Assembly (NCBI RefSeq): GCF_002968835.1
Contig: NZ_PKQK01000001.1
Span: forward strand, 2,914,001-2,978,000
Direction: 5' to 3'
Length of the DNA stretch: 64,000 nt
Source: Paenibacillus sp. PCH8
Lineage (GTDB): Bacteria > Bacillota > Bacilli > Paenibacillales > Paenibacillaceae
The notes under the pieces are model-generated. The model had not been told where the DNA came from. It saw nothing but the letters and a program-made list of their open reading frames with translations, and made no database searches. Shown here piece after piece: positions 17,529 to 28,253 of the stretch; position 1 is the first letter of the stretch, and every line of letters starts with the position of its first letter. A program made the position numbers and the translations under genes.

Positions 17529-17723
17529 TATATAGGTTCAACTAAACTTTTTACACGAGAACGTAGAGGACAGAAATAACGTGAAGAAGCGAAGCGTTCG
17601 CCTTTATCCCCGGATTTTTCCTTCTGAAGAAGGGAATCAAAAAAATCTGGGGCTAACAGCGATCGGAAGGTTATTCTGTCATCGGAGTGGCAAGTGTAAA
17701 TATTCTTTAGTTGAACTTATATA
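17529..17723. repeat. Dispersed palindromic element, copy 1
   Basis: Terminal inverted repeats 17529-17546 and 17706-17723 match at 17 of 18 positions. The arms continue as an imperfect long hairpin. The core (about 17584-17668) includes TATCCCCGGATTT paired with AAATCTGGGG and an inner CTTCT...AGAAG hairpin. This copy lacks the roughly 40-base AAGCTTTCT hairpin segment found in the copies at 48.0 and 54.6 kb. It fills most of the gap between the CvfB-like gene and yqeM. Confidence 0.8.
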
Positions 17724-17827
17724 GAACTCGGATAAAGCAGGGCCAGACTGGGTAAACACCGGATGCCCCTGCTTTTTCTTTGATTAGATCCAGATTGGAA
17801 AATGAAATTGAAAGTGCGGTGCCTGAC

Positions 17828-18597
17828 ATGTCTTACCGGAAATTTGCCTATGTCTATGATGAATTAATGGAAGATATGCCTTATCCGGACTGGATAAGGT
17901 TTGCAAGAACAGCGTGGGAACAGCATGGAATGCCCAAAAGTGTCGCTGAACTTGGCTGTGGAACGGGCTCCATTACGATTCCGCTCGTGAACTCCGGCTT
18001 CGAAGTTACAGGCATTGACCTCTCTGCAGATATGCTGTCGGTTGCACGCAGCAAGATGGAGGCTACGCCTCAGGGCCATCGTTTGTACCGGGAAGGCAGC
18101 GTCCGTTGGGTGCAGCAGGATATGCGGGACTGGCGAGTGCCGGAGCCTGTGGATTCGGTGATCTCTTTCTGTGACTGTGTCAATTATCTGCTGGAACAGG
18201 AAGATGTCATTCGAACATTCCTGCGCACATATGAGATGCTGAAACCGGGGGGACGTTCCTGTTTGATGTTCATCATCCCGATACCCTTATTCGTTATGAT
18301 GATGAGCAACCCTTTGTGCTGGATGAACGTTCCGTATCCTATATTTGGACTTGTGGTCTGGATCAGGATCGGTGTGAGATCGAGCATCATCTCAGTATCT
18401 TTTCGCGTGTGGATGATGGTAGCAAGGATATGTACCAGCGATTTGAAGAAGTTCATGTGCAGCGTGCATATGACCCGGACTGGATGAAGCTGGAGTTGTC
18501 CAAGGCAGGCTTTCGAGATGTGAAGGTATATGCGGATTTTGAGTGGAAAGAGGCGGGAGACAGCGCACAGCGCTTGTTCTACGTTGCTGTGAAGTAG
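17828..18597 (+). CDS. yqeM: SAM-dependent methyltransferase YqeM, frameshifted as read
   Basis: A class I methyltransferase with the SAM motif VAELGCGTGSITIPL near 42-56 and the FCDCVNYL block. The frame is lost at a run of six G (18247-18252), just after ML KPGG. One missing base restores the downstream frame, which continues TFLFDVHHPDTL and ends at 18597 with FYVAVK. The two halves together give a normal-length protein (about 256 aa). ATG at 17828 starts the family-like MSYRKFAYVYDELM. YqeM follows rsfS in Bacillus; the methyl acceptor is unknown. Confidence 0.8.
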
Positions 18598-18611
18598 GAG
18601 CGAATGATGAG

Positions 18612-18646
18612 AACTGTCCTTATGGTGCATAAGGGCAGTTTTTTGC
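18612..18646 (+). terminator. Terminator after yqeM
   Basis: AACTGTCCTTA pairs with TAAGGGCAGTT (one G-U pair), followed by TTTT. Confidence 0.8.
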
Positions 18647-18750
18647 GTATTTTTCAAGGGGGATGACAAACAGCTATAAGAGGGGAGAAATACATATTGA
18701 CGTGACAAAAAGTATTGCCAGTTCAAGTAAAGGAGGCCATAATGGTTGGA

Positions 18751-18766
18751 TAGAAAGCGTTTTCTA
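18751..18766. promoter_or_regulatory. Possible cre (CcpA) site
   Basis: TAGAAAGCGTTTTCTA is close to the catabolite-responsive consensus (TGWAANCGNTNWCA) and nearly palindromic. It lies 32 bp before the kinase-like gene, so CcpA binding would be expected to repress. Inference only. Confidence 0.4.
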
Positions 18767-18797
18767 AGAAGATAAAATGCCAAGGTGAGGTGCAGAA

Positions 18798-19754
18798 GTG
18801 GAAAGTACATATAAAACAAGACTCTCGTCAGAACAGTTGAATGCCATAATAGATCAGCACTTCTCTGCAAGTATACAGGACTACAAGGAAATGGTGGATG
18901 GATGGGCCAATCAAGCATATCTGATTACACTAAGTGACGCACAGCGGGTTGTACTCAAAATTGCTCCTTCGGCTTCAACAAATCTGATGCGCTGTGAACA
19001 GGATCTTATGCTTGCCGAGGTCGAGGCACTGCGCCTCATCGCGGAATTGCAGGATGTTCCCGTGCCCCGTGTGCTGGCGTATGATGATTCCTTAACCATT
19101 GCGCCTGCACGTTATTTTGTCATGGAGTACATGTCTGGGACACCTTATAATCAGGTCAAGGATCAATACGCTGCGGAAGAGCAGGCAAACATTGAACATG
19201 AGTTGGGTCGTTACAATCGCCGGATTAACGAAATTAAGGGAGAAAAGTTCGGATATTTCTCAGAGAAAAAACAGCATTACTCCTCATGGAAAGAAGCATT
19301 TATGAATCTGATGGATGATATTCTTATCGATGGGCAAGAAGTTGGTATTGAATTCACAATCGGATACGCAGAACTGAGACGTTTGATTGCAGAGAAATCG
19401 GAAGTGCTGGATGATGTAAAAGAACCGGTTCTTGTCAGTTGGGATTTGTGGGATGGCAATGTTTTAGTGGATGCGGGTCGCATCACGGCTATTATTGACT
19501 TTGAACGATCTCTGTGGGCAGACCCTTTAATGGAGCATTACTTTAGTCATTTTAACTATACACCCGGTTTTGTGGAAGGTTATGGGCATTCGATTACCAC
19601 CCCAAGTGAGCTGAGAAGAAGAAGCCTTTATGACTTGTATTTTGATCTGGTGCTGCGCATTGAGTGCGCTTATCGCCAATATGATAATCAGGAACATGTG
19701 AATCGGACAATTCATAATTTGGAGGAAGGCATCGAACGTTTCAGATTATCCTGA
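18798..19754 (+). CDS. Aminoglycoside phosphotransferase (APH)-fold kinase-like protein
   Basis: A 318-aa protein of the APH/choline-kinase superfamily; the substrate cannot be told. The nucleotide-binding lysine is in RVVLKIAPSAS near 57, and the hinge region is YFVMEYMSGTPY near 106-117. In the catalytic loop the usual HxDxxxxN appears as SWDLWDGN: the Asp and Asn are kept but the His is Ser. The metal site is IIDFE near 235. GTG at 18798 follows AAGGTGAGG. It is a lone gene with a possible cre box. Confidence 0.75.
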   Translation: MESTYKTRLSSEQLNAIIDQHFSASIQDYKEMVDGWANQAYLITLSDAQRVVLKIAPSASTNLMRCEQDLMLAEVEALRLIAELQDVPVPRVLAYDDSLTIAPARYFVMEYMSGTPYNQVKDQYAAEEQANIEHELGRYNRRINEIKGEKFGYFSEKKQHYSSWKEAFMNLMDDILIDGQEVGIEFTIGYAELRRLIAEKSEVLDDVKEPVLVSWDLWDGNVLVDAGRITAIIDFERSLWADPLMEHYFSHFNYTPGFVEGYGHSITTPSELRRRSLYDLYFDLVLRIECAYRQYDNQEHVNRTIHNLEEGIERFRLS

Positions 19755-19819
19755 ACAGCAAGGGGTGTTATAGAAGGTAAGAACCTTATGTATCAAAAGG
19801 GTGATTACCATGCGTCATA

Positions 19820-19848
19820 TTGACTTTGAGCGTGCTTTCTAATATAAT
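19820..19848 (+). promoter_or_regulatory. Sigma-A promoter of leuS
   Basis: TTGACT (19820-19825), a 17-base spacer and a perfect TATAAT (19843-19848) lie just before the T-box leader; start expected near 19855. Confidence 0.85.
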
Positions 19849-19869
19849 GTTTCCAATATTGTATACATA

Positions 19870-20167
19870 TTTCGATGATAAGGATCAGTAGTGATTTCTG
19901 TACATGACAGAGAGTCGGCGGTTGGTGCAAGCCGATTGACAGTAGTTCACGAACTCGCCTTGGAGAAATGCGGTGATTACACCATCCTCTTAACTCGCTT
20001 GTACAAACTATGGGTAAGGGCATGGAAATCCGCATCGGTTAACCGCCGTTACAGGTCCAAAGGGAGTGGATGACGAAGCACGTTCGTCCGCTAACTAGGG
20101 TGGTACCACGGGAATTCAACCTCTCGTCCCTAGCGCTGCAAACGCTACGGGATGCTGAGGTTTTTTT
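19870..20167 (+). ncRNA. T-box leader (leucine), tRNA-sensing riboswitch
   Basis: Senses uncharged tRNA-Leu and controls leuS by antitermination. Visible parts: Stem I with the GATGATAAGGA turn region, the AGTA-type bulges and the distal loop GGTTGGTGCAAGCC. The specifier region reads GAA-CTC-GCCTTGGAG, so the specifier codon is CTC (19954-19956, leucine). The conserved T-box AGGGTGGTACCACG is at 20097-20110. The terminator stem is at 20120-20160 with a run of seven T. All parts match the leucyl-tRNA synthetase gene downstream. Confidence 0.93.
20120..20167 (+). terminator. T-box terminator hairpin
   Basis: CCTC...TCCCTAGCG pairs with CGCTACGGGA...GAGG across a 7-base loop and ends in seven T. 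It forms when tRNA-Leu is charged. Confidence 0.88.
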
Positions 20168-20215
20168 GTTGCAATTAAAGCGAATAAAAGCGATTAATCT
20201 TGAGGAGGAACATAG

Positions 20216-22660
20216 ATGAGTGAGAACCATCAGCCGAAACACGGCTATCAGCCACAAGTCATGGAAAAAAGTTGGCAGCAATATTGGGATGCAAATAAAA
20301 CGTTTAAAACAGGTGAGGACCCGGTTAAACCGAAGTTTTATGCATTGGATATGTTCCCTTATCCGTCCGGTTCAGGTCTGCATGTAGGCCACCCGGAAGG
20401 ATATACGGCTACGGATATCATCTCCCGTTACAAACGTATGCGTGGTTATAATGTATTGCATCCGATGGGCTGGGATGCTTTCGGTCTGCCTGCGGAGCAG
20501 CATGCACTGGATACGGGTGAGCATCCACGGCACATTACATTCCGCAATATTGACAATTTCCGTCGCCAGATCAAATCGCTCGGATTCTCATATGACTGGG
20601 ATCGTGAGATCAGCACAACGGACCCGGATTATTATAAATGGACGCAGTGGATCTTTATCCAACTGTACAATAAAGGCTTGGCTTATGTTGATGAAGTGGC
20701 AGTCAACTGGTGTGAAGCACTTGGAACGGTATTGGCTAACGAAGAAGTTATTGATGGTAAGAGTGAACGTGGTGGACATCCGGTTGTGCGCAAACCGATG
20801 CGCCAGTGGGTACTGAGAATTACTGAGTATGCGGAGCGTCTGTTGGAAGACCTGGAAGAGCTGGATTGGTCTGAGAGCATTAAGGATATGCAACGCAACT
20901 GGATCGGTAAATCGACAGGAGCAGAAGTTGTTTTTGCCATTGAAGGTCGTGAAGAAGTCATCAAGGTGTTCACAACCCGTGCAGACACATTGTTCGGTGC
21001 TAGCTTTGCAGTTCTTGCTCCCGAGCATGAATTGGTAGCAGCGATTACAACCGATGACCAACGTGAAGCGATCAAAGCTTATCAGGAGCAGGCTGCACGT
21101 AAGAGTGATCTGGAACGTACGGATCTGGCCAAAGACAAAACAGGTGTATTCACTGGAACCTATGCCATTAATCCGGTGAATGGCGCGAAGTTGCCAATCT
21201 GGATTGCCGATTATGTCCTGGCCGGCTACGGTACAGGTGCGGTTATGGCTGTTCCGGGTCATGATGCACGTGACTGGGAATTTGCGAAGCAGTTCGGTCT
21301 GGATATCATCGAAGTTATTCAAGGTGGAGACATTACACAAGAGGCGTACTCGGGTGATGGCGCACATGTGAATTCTGATTTCCTGAACGGACTGAACAAT
21401 GAAGAATCGGTTGCCAAGATGATTGCTTGGCTGGAAGAGAACGGCAAGGGACAAGGAAAAGTAACCTATCGTCTGCGCGATTGGCTGTTCAGCCGTCAGC
21501 GTTATTGGGGTGAGCCAATCCCGATTCTGCATCTGGAAGACGGAACGATGAAGACGGTGCCGGAGGATCAACTTCCGCTGTTGCTGCCTGATATCGACCA
21601 GATCAAACCTTCAGGTACTGGAGAATCGCCACTTGCGAATGTTACAGAGTGGGTGAATACGGTAGATCCGGAAACGGGAATGAAGGCACGTCGTGAGACC
21701 AACACCATGCCACAATGGGCGGGGAGCTGCTGGTATTACCTGCGCTTTATCGATCCGCACAATGACAAGGAACTGATCTCTAAGGAGAAACAGCAGCAGT
21801 GGCTGCCCGTTGATCTGTACATTGGAGGAGCAGAGCACGCGGTGCTTCACTTGCTGTACGCTCGTTTCTGGCACAAAGTGCTGTATGATCTGGGTGTTGT
21901 GCATACCAAAGAGCCTTTCCACAAACTGGTAAACCAAGGGATGATCCTGGGTACCAATAATGAAAAAATGAGTAAATCCCGTGGTAATGTCATTAATCCG
22001 GATGTAATCGTCAATGAATTCGGTGCAGATACATTACGTCTGTACGAGATGTTCATGGGGCCATTGGAAGCGACCAAACCGTGGAACGCTAACGGAGTTG
22101 AAGGCATGCATCGTTTCCTTTCACGCGTATGGCGTCTCTTCATCAACGAAGACACAGGAGCAATCAATGACAAGATTACGGTGGACGGTGGAACGGACGA
22201 GTTCAAGCGGACTGCTCACAAAACGATCAAAAAAGTTACGGATGATCTGGAGCATCTGCGTTTCAATACATCCATCAGCCAGCTGATGATCTTCATCAAT
22301 GATGCATACAAAGCGGATACATTGCCTCGTGAAGCCATGGAGAACTTTGTACAGCTGTTGTCACCGCTGGCACCGCATATGGCAGAGGAATTGTGGAGTC
22401 GTCTGGGTCATGAAGGTGGAATCTCTTACGTGGCTTGGCCTGAATATGATGAGTCCATGACAGTGGACGCTGAAGTGGAAATTGTTGTTCAGGTCAACGG
22501 TAAAATTGTAACTCGTGCTACGATCGCGAAGGATCTGGATGCGCAGGGGATGCAGGACTATACGATGGAACTGGATCCTGTTAAGCAGGCGCTGGAAGGC
22601 AAGACCATTCGCAAGGTCATTGCCGTTCCAGGCAAACTGGTTAATATTGTTGCCGGTTAA
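20216..22660 (+). CDS. leuS: Leucine--tRNA ligase
   Basis: Class I aminoacyl-tRNA synthetase charging tRNA-Leu, 814 aa. The HIGH-type motif is within [16 protein letters not shown] near 44-58 and the KMSKS motif within [11 protein letters not shown] near 583. The editing (CP1) domain lies between, with [11 protein letters not shown] near 252. GAGGAGG precedes the ATG. The end overlaps the convergent comER gene by 20 bp. Confidence 0.97.
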   Translation: MSENHQPKHGYQPQVMEKSWQQYWDANKTFKTGEDPVKPKFYALDMFPYPSGSGLHVGHPEGYTATDIISRYKRMRGYNVLHPMGWDAFGLPAEQHALDTGEHPRHITFRNIDNFRRQIKSLGFSYDWDREISTTDPDYYKWTQWIFIQLYNKGLAYVDEVAVNWCEALGTVLANEEVIDGKSERGGHPVVRKPMRQWVLRITEYAERLLEDLEELDWSESIKDMQRNWIGKSTGAEVVFAIEGREEVIKVFTTRADTLFGASFAVLAPEHELVAAITTDDQREAIKAYQEQAARKSDLERTDLAKDKTGVFTGTYAINPVNGAKLPIWIADYVLAGYGTGAVMAVPGHDARDWEFAKQFGLDIIEVIQGGDITQEAYSGDGAHVNSDFLNGLNNEESVAKMIAWLEENGKGQGKVTYRLRDWLFSRQRYWGEPIPILHLEDGTMKTVPEDQLPLLLPDIDQIKPSGTGESPLANVTEWVNTVDPETGMKARRETNTMPQWAGSCWYYLRFIDPHNDKELISKEKQQQWLPVDLYIGGAEHAVLHLLYARFWHKVLYDLGVVHTKEPFHKLVNQGMILGTNNEKMSKSRGNVINPDVIVNEFGADTLRLYEMFMGPLEATKPWNANGVEGMHRFLSRVWRLFINEDTGAINDKITVDGGTDEFKRTAHKTIKKVTDDLEHLRFNTSISQLMIFINDAYKADTLPREAMENFVQLLSPLAPHMAEELWSRLGHEGGISYVAWPEYDESMTVDAEVEIVVQVNGKIVTRATIAKDLDAQGMQDYTMELDPVKQALEGKTIRKVIAVPGKLVNIVAG

Positions 22661-23486
22661 TCTCACTAGCTCGGAATAGTTCATCCAGTTTCAACAAATC
22701 TTCATCATATTTGTCATGTGTCGTGTGGATCAGGCTGTCGAACACTCCATTCAGACTAACCTTTAGCAGTGCAAGTGCCTGAGCGGTAATACCGCCGGGT
22801 ACAGCGACGCGAGCCTGAAGCTCTTGCGGAGTGTATCCTCCTTCGGTAAGCAACTTGCCTGTTCCAAGGAGCATTTCGCCAGCCAGAGCGCAGGCATCTG
22901 CCCGTTTGATACCTGTAAGCTTCACGGCACTTTCAATCCATTGCTCCAAAAAGAACGATATGAATGCAGGTCCGCAGCTGGAGAAGTCGGATGTGATCCG
23001 GGTACAGGCTTCATCCACTTGGTATGGTTTGCTTATATGGCTGAGCAGATCTTCCAGCACAGCGCGGTCTTCGGTAGTCATGCGTTCGCCGTGTATGCAC
23101 AGGGACGCTCCACTGCCGACCTGGTGTGTGACGCTGGGAATAACCTTGGAGACTTTGCAAGGAAGTGAAGATTCCAGATGGCGCAGCTGCACGGGACTGG
23201 TGATCGATACAATCATATGATTGGGATTCACGACAGGCAGGATGTCGTCAATGACATGTTTGAATTCAAGCGGCTTCACGCACAGGAAGATGATATTGCT
23301 TCGGATAACCGTTTCCCGATTGCTCTGGGATTCATGTAGACCAGGGTAACGGAGGGATAACTGACGTACTTTGGACGGGGTTCTATTGCTTGCAGCGATC
23401 TGCCGGGGCTCGAGTGCACCCGATTGGATCAGGGCATAGATCAGCAGGCTGCCCATGCTGCCGGTTCCGATAAATCCAACCTTCAT
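22641..23486 (-). CDS. comER: ComER, pyrroline-5-carboxylate reductase-like protein
   Basis: A 281-aa ProC-family protein with the NAD(P)-binding motif GFIGTGSMG at 4-12 and the C-terminal reductase region [10 protein letters not shown]. In Bacillus comER lies divergent from comEA, exactly as here, and is not needed for competence; in Bacillus cereus it affects sporulation and biofilm. The ATG at 23486 follows AAAGGAGG. Its 3' end overlaps leuS tail-to-tail. Confidence 0.9.
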   Translation of the reverse strand: MKVGFIGTGSMGSLLIYALIQSGALEPRQIAASNRTPSKVRQLSLRYPGLHESQSNRETVIRSNIIFLCVKPLEFKHVIDDILPVVNPNHMIVSITSPVQLRHLESSLPCKVSKVIPSVTHQVGSGASLCIHGERMTTEDRAVLEDLLSHISKPYQVDEACTRITSDFSSCGPAFISFFLEQWIESAVKLTGIKRADACALAGEMLLGTGKLLTEGGYTPQELQARVAVPGGITAQALALLKVSLNGVFDSLIHTTHDKYDEDLLKLDELFRASEINRQQY

Positions 23487-23671
23487 TGTTTCAGGCCTCC
23501 TTTCATGCTTTACGGTACTGGCGCAGTTCATTCCCTCTATTCTATGCGTAAGGACCTGTTTCACATGACATGAAAAATGCACAACTTGTTTTATCAGAGA
23601 TATTCAACGGTTCGGAAGCACCGCCCGTGTTCGAAATGAATGATTTTGAATTCAGGGAGAGGTGTGGAAGA

Positions 23672-24253
23672 ATGAGATGGAATAAGGGCATGACCATTGC
23701 TGCTGCGGTGGTTGGGAGTATACTCATATTATGGTCGGGCAAAAGTGAACAGCCACCTAGTGGCTGGGAATCCATGCAGCTCGGCACCGAGAAGCCGACG
23801 ATAGAGCAGGAACTTCCTGCTGTACAGTCGGCTAATTCGGTTCAGGGCAATATAGGAGCAACTTCCGCAACGGATGCAAGGGCCGAGCAGACGGGGAATG
23901 ATGCAAAGGCAGGAGAGTCTAAAGAGCTTTCGAGCGTTGGGGTTTCATCAACTTCGATTGAGCCGGTCGTGCAAGGTACGAATTCCAATCCTTCCGTTAC
24001 CTCCGAGACAGCATCAAGCAGGAATGCATCTGTAGTTCGTGAGGAAGCTAGTGACAATGGCAAGATTGATGTGAATACCGCACCTGTCTCCAAGCTTACA
24101 GAGCTTCCCGGAATCGGGGAGAAGAAAGCTCAGGCTATTGTGGACTATCGGAATGCACATGGTCCTTTTGCCAAAGTTAGCGATCTGACGAAGGTCAAAG
24201 GAATCGGGATGAAGATGCTGGAGAAGATGGCACCGTATGTGCAGATCCGGTAA
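23672..24253 (+). CDS. comEA: Competence protein ComEA, DNA receptor
   Basis: The surface DNA receptor for transformation: binds double-stranded DNA and passes it to ComEC. The 193-aa protein has one N-terminal membrane helix (about 7-22), a long Ser/Thr/Glu-rich linker, and a C-terminal double helix-hairpin-helix domain (VNTAPVSKLTELPGIGEKKA then VKGIGMKMLEKM). ATG at 23672 follows GGGAGAGG. It starts the comE operon, divergent from comER. Confidence 0.92.
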   Translation: MRWNKGMTIAAAVVGSILILWSGKSEQPPSGWESMQLGTEKPTIEQELPAVQSANSVQGNIGATSATDARAEQTGNDAKAGESKELSSVGVSSTSIEPVVQGTNSNPSVTSETASSRNASVVREEASDNGKIDVNTAPVSKLTELPGIGEKKAQAIVDYRNAHGPFAKVSDLTKVKGIGMKMLEKMAPYVQIR

Positions 24254-24292
24254 TATTAGAATGAAAATTGTGTTGAGCGGGAGGAAAGCAGC

Positions 24293-24814
24293 ATGAGTAC
24301 AGTAGAGGTACGCAAGGACTGGGACACGTATTTTATGGACATCGCATATATGGTCTCAACCCGTTCTCGCTGTTCGCGTCGTCATGTGGGTGCCGTGCTA
24401 GTTCAGGGAAAGAAACTGCTGGGGACAGCCTATAATGGTGCACCCTCAGGCGTCCCGGACTGTTCTGAAGCAGGTTGCATGATATCGGAAGAGTATGAGT
24501 TGGTCGTAACCGATGGACAAGAAGATATGGTCAAAAAGCAACGCTGCATTCGCACAATCCATGCGGAGCAAAATTTGCTTTTATTCACCGATCGAATTGA
24601 CCGCGAAGGTTCGTCTGTGTATGTGACCGACGAACCTTGCTGGACATGTGCCAATATGCTCGCAAATAGTGGTATTACAGAAATCGTCTTTCATCGTTCT
24701 TATCCCAAAGATACTGGCAAGGTTACCAACATGATGCAACAGAAGGGCATAACGTTCCGTAGGCTGGAGAGTTACCAGCCCCCGCGGGAAACGATGATGA
24801 CTGTGAGTAACTAA
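24293..24814 (+). CDS. comEB: ComEB, dCMP deaminase family protein
   Basis: A 173-aa zinc-dependent deoxycytidylate deaminase-like protein. The zinc site is HAEQN near 92 and CWTC near 117. In Bacillus comEB lies between comEA and comEC; it has dCMP deaminase features and a reported role in placing competence proteins at the pole. GGAGG precedes the ATG. Confidence 0.92.
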   Translation: MSTVEVRKDWDTYFMDIAYMVSTRSRCSRRHVGAVLVQGKKLLGTAYNGAPSGVPDCSEAGCMISEEYELVVTDGQEDMVKKQRCIRTIHAEQNLLLFTDRIDREGSSVYVTDEPCWTCANMLANSGITEIVFHRSYPKDTGKVTNMMQQKGITFRRLESYQPPRETMMTVSN

Positions 24815-24846
24815 TATGAATATGTTCCAAAGAATGAGCGGGGAAG

Positions 24847-24885
24847 AACCTCCGGCAAGCCTGAAACGGCTTTCCGGGGGTTTTT
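24847..24885 (+). terminator. Hairpin between comEB and comEC
   Basis: A strong stem AACCTCCGGCAAGCC / GGCTTTCCGGGGGTT with TTTTT. Its position inside the comE operon suggests attenuation of comEC or a separate comEC promoter. Confidence 0.75.
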
Positions 24886-24921
24886 CTGTGTTCAATGGGT
24901 GGAAATGAAGGAGGAATACAA

Positions 24922-27785
24922 ATGAAAGGCAGACCTTTGCTAAGTTTTACGATCTGCTGGTTATGCGGTAGCGGCTTGGCATGTGCTTTAACAGGCTGGA
25001 CGTTAATCTGGGGGATGGTGGGAGCGCTGGCATGTCTGCCACTTCTACTGCGTTTCATGGATGTACGTGGATGGTCTATCTTATTTTTACTCGCTGCCTT
25101 TGTTGGAGGCACTGTACATTGGGAGTGGAATGACATACGCAATCATAGTAGTTTGCCTGAGACCATCCATATTGCTGCTGATGAGATGGACGGAATGGCT
25201 GCCGAAATTCAGGGTGAGCTTATGTCAGATGTACGCATTGATGGAGATCGGGCGGACTTTAAGATACAGATGTCCTCGTTACTGCCGATTTCGGATTCAC
25301 CCACAGATACCGAGACGGCAGCTGTATCTTTGTTTAATGGTAGTGAAACTCTGATGGTACAAGTCAGATTGGTGGAGGAAGAAGAACAACAGGTGGCCGC
25401 AGGCTGGAAGAGGGGAGATGCAATCACGCTCAAGGGTTCATTTGCCTCTCCTGGTGAGGCTAGAAACTTTGGTGGGTTTGACTATCGCAGTTATTTGCGG
25501 ACATTGCATATCCATTGGCTGTTCAAAGTGAAGGGAGCCAGCTCGGTAACGGCCGCTCCCCAGAAGGGCTTGGGCAATTCGGCATTCTTCGGTGGACTGA
25601 CTGGATGAGACATACGTTGGGTTCAACGGTTGAGCGATTATTTCCCGAACCTCATGCAGGTTATATGAAAGGGCTTATTATCGGTATGGCAAAGGATATC
25701 GATCCGGGTACCTATGGTCAGTTCTCACAACTGGGTTTAACGCATATTCTGGCAATCTCCGGAACCCATGTGGCAGTCTATGTGGCATCGCTACTCCTTC
25801 TTCTATCCTGGTTAAGACTTACGAGAGAGACGGCACTTACGATTGTCCTGGTACTGGTGCCAGCTTATGTACTGCTATCCGGTGGTTCACCATCCGTGAT
25901 TCGAGCAGGGATCATGTCTATGATTGGTTTATACCTAGCACGTCGTGGCCTTGCCAGAGATGGTCTTCAGATGATCAGTGCAGCAGCATTGCTGATGATG
26001 TGGTGGGACCCGTACTTTTTGCTGAGCGTCAGCTTTCAGTTATCTTTTCTGGTGACCGCAGGTTTGATGATCTATATGCCTCTAATTAACCGATTGTTTA
26101 GCAGCTGGCCCAAATCTCTGGCCGCAACCGCATCCGTTACGGTGACCGCACAGTTAATTTCTTTTCCGGTGACTATTCTGTATTTCAACCAGTTTTCGTT
26201 GCTCTCTTTTGTAGCCAACTTTCTGCTCGTATCGTTGATTAGTGCCATAGTATTACCTGTGGGGACGGTCGCCATGCTGTTGTCATTCGTGTGGATTCCC
26301 TTGGCAAAACCCCTCGCGTGGATTGCGATTCAACTGAATCAACTGACATTTGTAAGCGTGGAATGGATGAACAGCCTGCCAGGTTTTGTAATGATCTGGG
26401 CGACACCTAGTTTGTTATGGATTGCTTCATATTATGCAGTGTTATATGCCTTACTTCACCTGTTGAATCGGGGCAATGGTGCACAAAGAGAATCAGGGTT
26501 GGTAGAGGAAGATACGGCTCCTCTTGTCCGACGACAACCTTCCGTTGCGATGGGGATTATGGGCATTGGTGCTTCAATGTCAACTGTAACACAGCGTCAG
26601 GGTGACCCTCGTTCAGGAGGAAAAGAAACATCGTTAACAACATTAGGAGCCAGCATAGCCTGGCCGGAGTATACCAGTGCATTCACTGCAAGAGGTGCCG
26701 GATACTATGCCAATCCGCGACTGAGTAAAATCCAGCGATGGTTGTGCGGGTTGCTCGCGTTCAGCTTTTTGGCTGGATTGTGGTGGGCATACCAGACTCC
26801 CCAGTCTGCGGGAACCGGTATCGTACAATTTTTGGACATTGGACAAGGCGACAGCACATTAATTACAACGCCGGAAGGTAAACATATTCTGGTGGACGGC
26901 GGAGGAACGGTTAACTTTGGCAATATCGAACAATCATGGAAAGCAAGGCGCGACCCCTATGAAGTAGGTGCAAAGGTCGTCGTTCCTTTACTGAAAAAAA
27001 GAGGTATCCATCAACTGGATGCTGTCATTGTGACGCATGCTGACCAAGATCATGCTGGAGGGTTGCAGGCCGTACTGGAACAGATCCCTGTTAAACGATT
27101 CATGTTTAATGGTACAACCAGTGGAAAAGATAACTTTGATAAATTAGTAGATACTGCTATCGCACGGAAAATCCCATTATATGCTATTAAGCAGGGTATG
27201 TCATATAAGGCAGATCGGGAGACAACGCTGCATTTTATTTCGCCGGATCTAGGAGAGGTGGTGGATAGGATAGGTGCTCTGCCTGTATCTGAACACCAGA
27301 ATCATGATTCCGTTGTCTTTTTGCTGGATATGGCGGGAGCCACTATGTTGTTCACGGGTGATATGGATGCAGCAGCCGAGCAGGATTTGCTCTATATGAT
27401 TGAGGATGGATCGCTGGCTGCCCAGTTTGAACAGAAAGGATCAGATCTTGGAGTTGCAGAGGGAGTTGTACAAAGGGTATTTACACGCCCGTTGCAGGTT
27501 AATTCAAATGATACTTCAGCATCTATCTCCATTGATGTGTTAAAAGTAGCTCATCATGGAAGCAAAACGTCGTCCACCGAAGCCTGGCTCCAATATTGGA
27601 ACGCCAAAACCGCCGTCATATCTGCTGGTGTTAACAATACATATGGGCATCCCAATCCGGGGGTGATGGAACGTCTGGAAGCTACCGGGTCAGAGATTTA
27701 TCGAACAGATCAGATGGGTGAGGTCCAGATGAGAGTAAAAGATGGGAAGATTGATGTTCGATACAAGCTGGTCGGGGGTGAGTGA
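24922..27785 (+). CDS. comEC: ComEC/Rec2 DNA internalisation channel, frameshifted as read
   Basis: The membrane channel that carries single-stranded DNA into the cell, about 950 aa when joined. Order: N-terminal membrane helices, an OB-fold DUF4131 region, the competence domain (GLTHILAISGTHVAVY and SGGSPSVIRAG), then a metallo-beta-lactamase domain (THADQDHAGG, FTGDMD, KVAHHGSKTSS). The frame is lost between about 25556 and 25605; a missing base in CCCC or one of the GGG triplets there would join the halves as ...GLGQFGILRWTDWMRHT. ATG at 24922 follows AAGGAGG. Everything downstream is intact to 27785. Confidence 0.85.
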
Positions 27786-27800
27786 TGGCGGGTAGCCTAT

Positions 27801-28253
27801 TTAGCGGTTTGAAGATAAGTGAAAGAAACCATCATTTAATACCAATTGTAAGGATAAAAAGACAAGAGAACCTGCAATAATATGCATCGTTTGAGCAGAA
27901 AAAGTATTGAAGTTAACTGTAAAAATCGAGTAGATGACCCCACCTATGAAGCCTAATAGACCATATGCGGCAATAGCAAGGAGCAGTCTCATATACGTAT
28001 TATCATTTTTTCTGTATAAAAGGAATCCATCCACTAATATAGAAAGTGGCATGATTAAGAAGAGTAAAATAGCGAGGTTAATCAATAATCCAACCGCAAA
28101 TGAATACTCGAATGAATAATAGTGAGTATTCTCTAGCCTTTCATCCAAAGGGACATAGTGATATATCCCCATTACAAGTGAAATGAAAACGGCAGTTAAT
28201 ACAGCTGCAAGTATTTTTCCGCGCGGCCTATACATTCTATGGGTTTTTGTCAT
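27801..28253 (-). CDS. Four-helix hypothetical membrane protein, 150 aa
   Basis: I do not recognise the family. The basic N-terminus MTKTHRMYRPRGK is followed by four hydrophobic helices (about 14-33, 50-75, 88-110, 119-140), with charged cytoplasmic ends by the positive-inside pattern. The ATG at 28253 has GGAGGT about ten bases upstream. It faces comEC with only 15 bp between the two stops. Base composition is more AT-rich than the neighbours, in line with a variable region. Confidence 0.65.
   Translation of the reverse strand: MTKTHRMYRPRGKILAAVLTAVFISLVMGIYHYVPLDERLENTHYYSFEYSFAVGLLINLAILLFLIMPLSILVDGFLLYRKNDNTYMRLLLAIAAYGLLGFIGGVIYSIFTVNFNTFSAQTMHIIAGSLVFLSLQLVLNDGFFHLSSNR

Noticed and set aside
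20588-21571. 327-codon minus-strand frame inside leuS
   Set aside because: Shadow of a highly conserved synthetase gene; no independent start signals.
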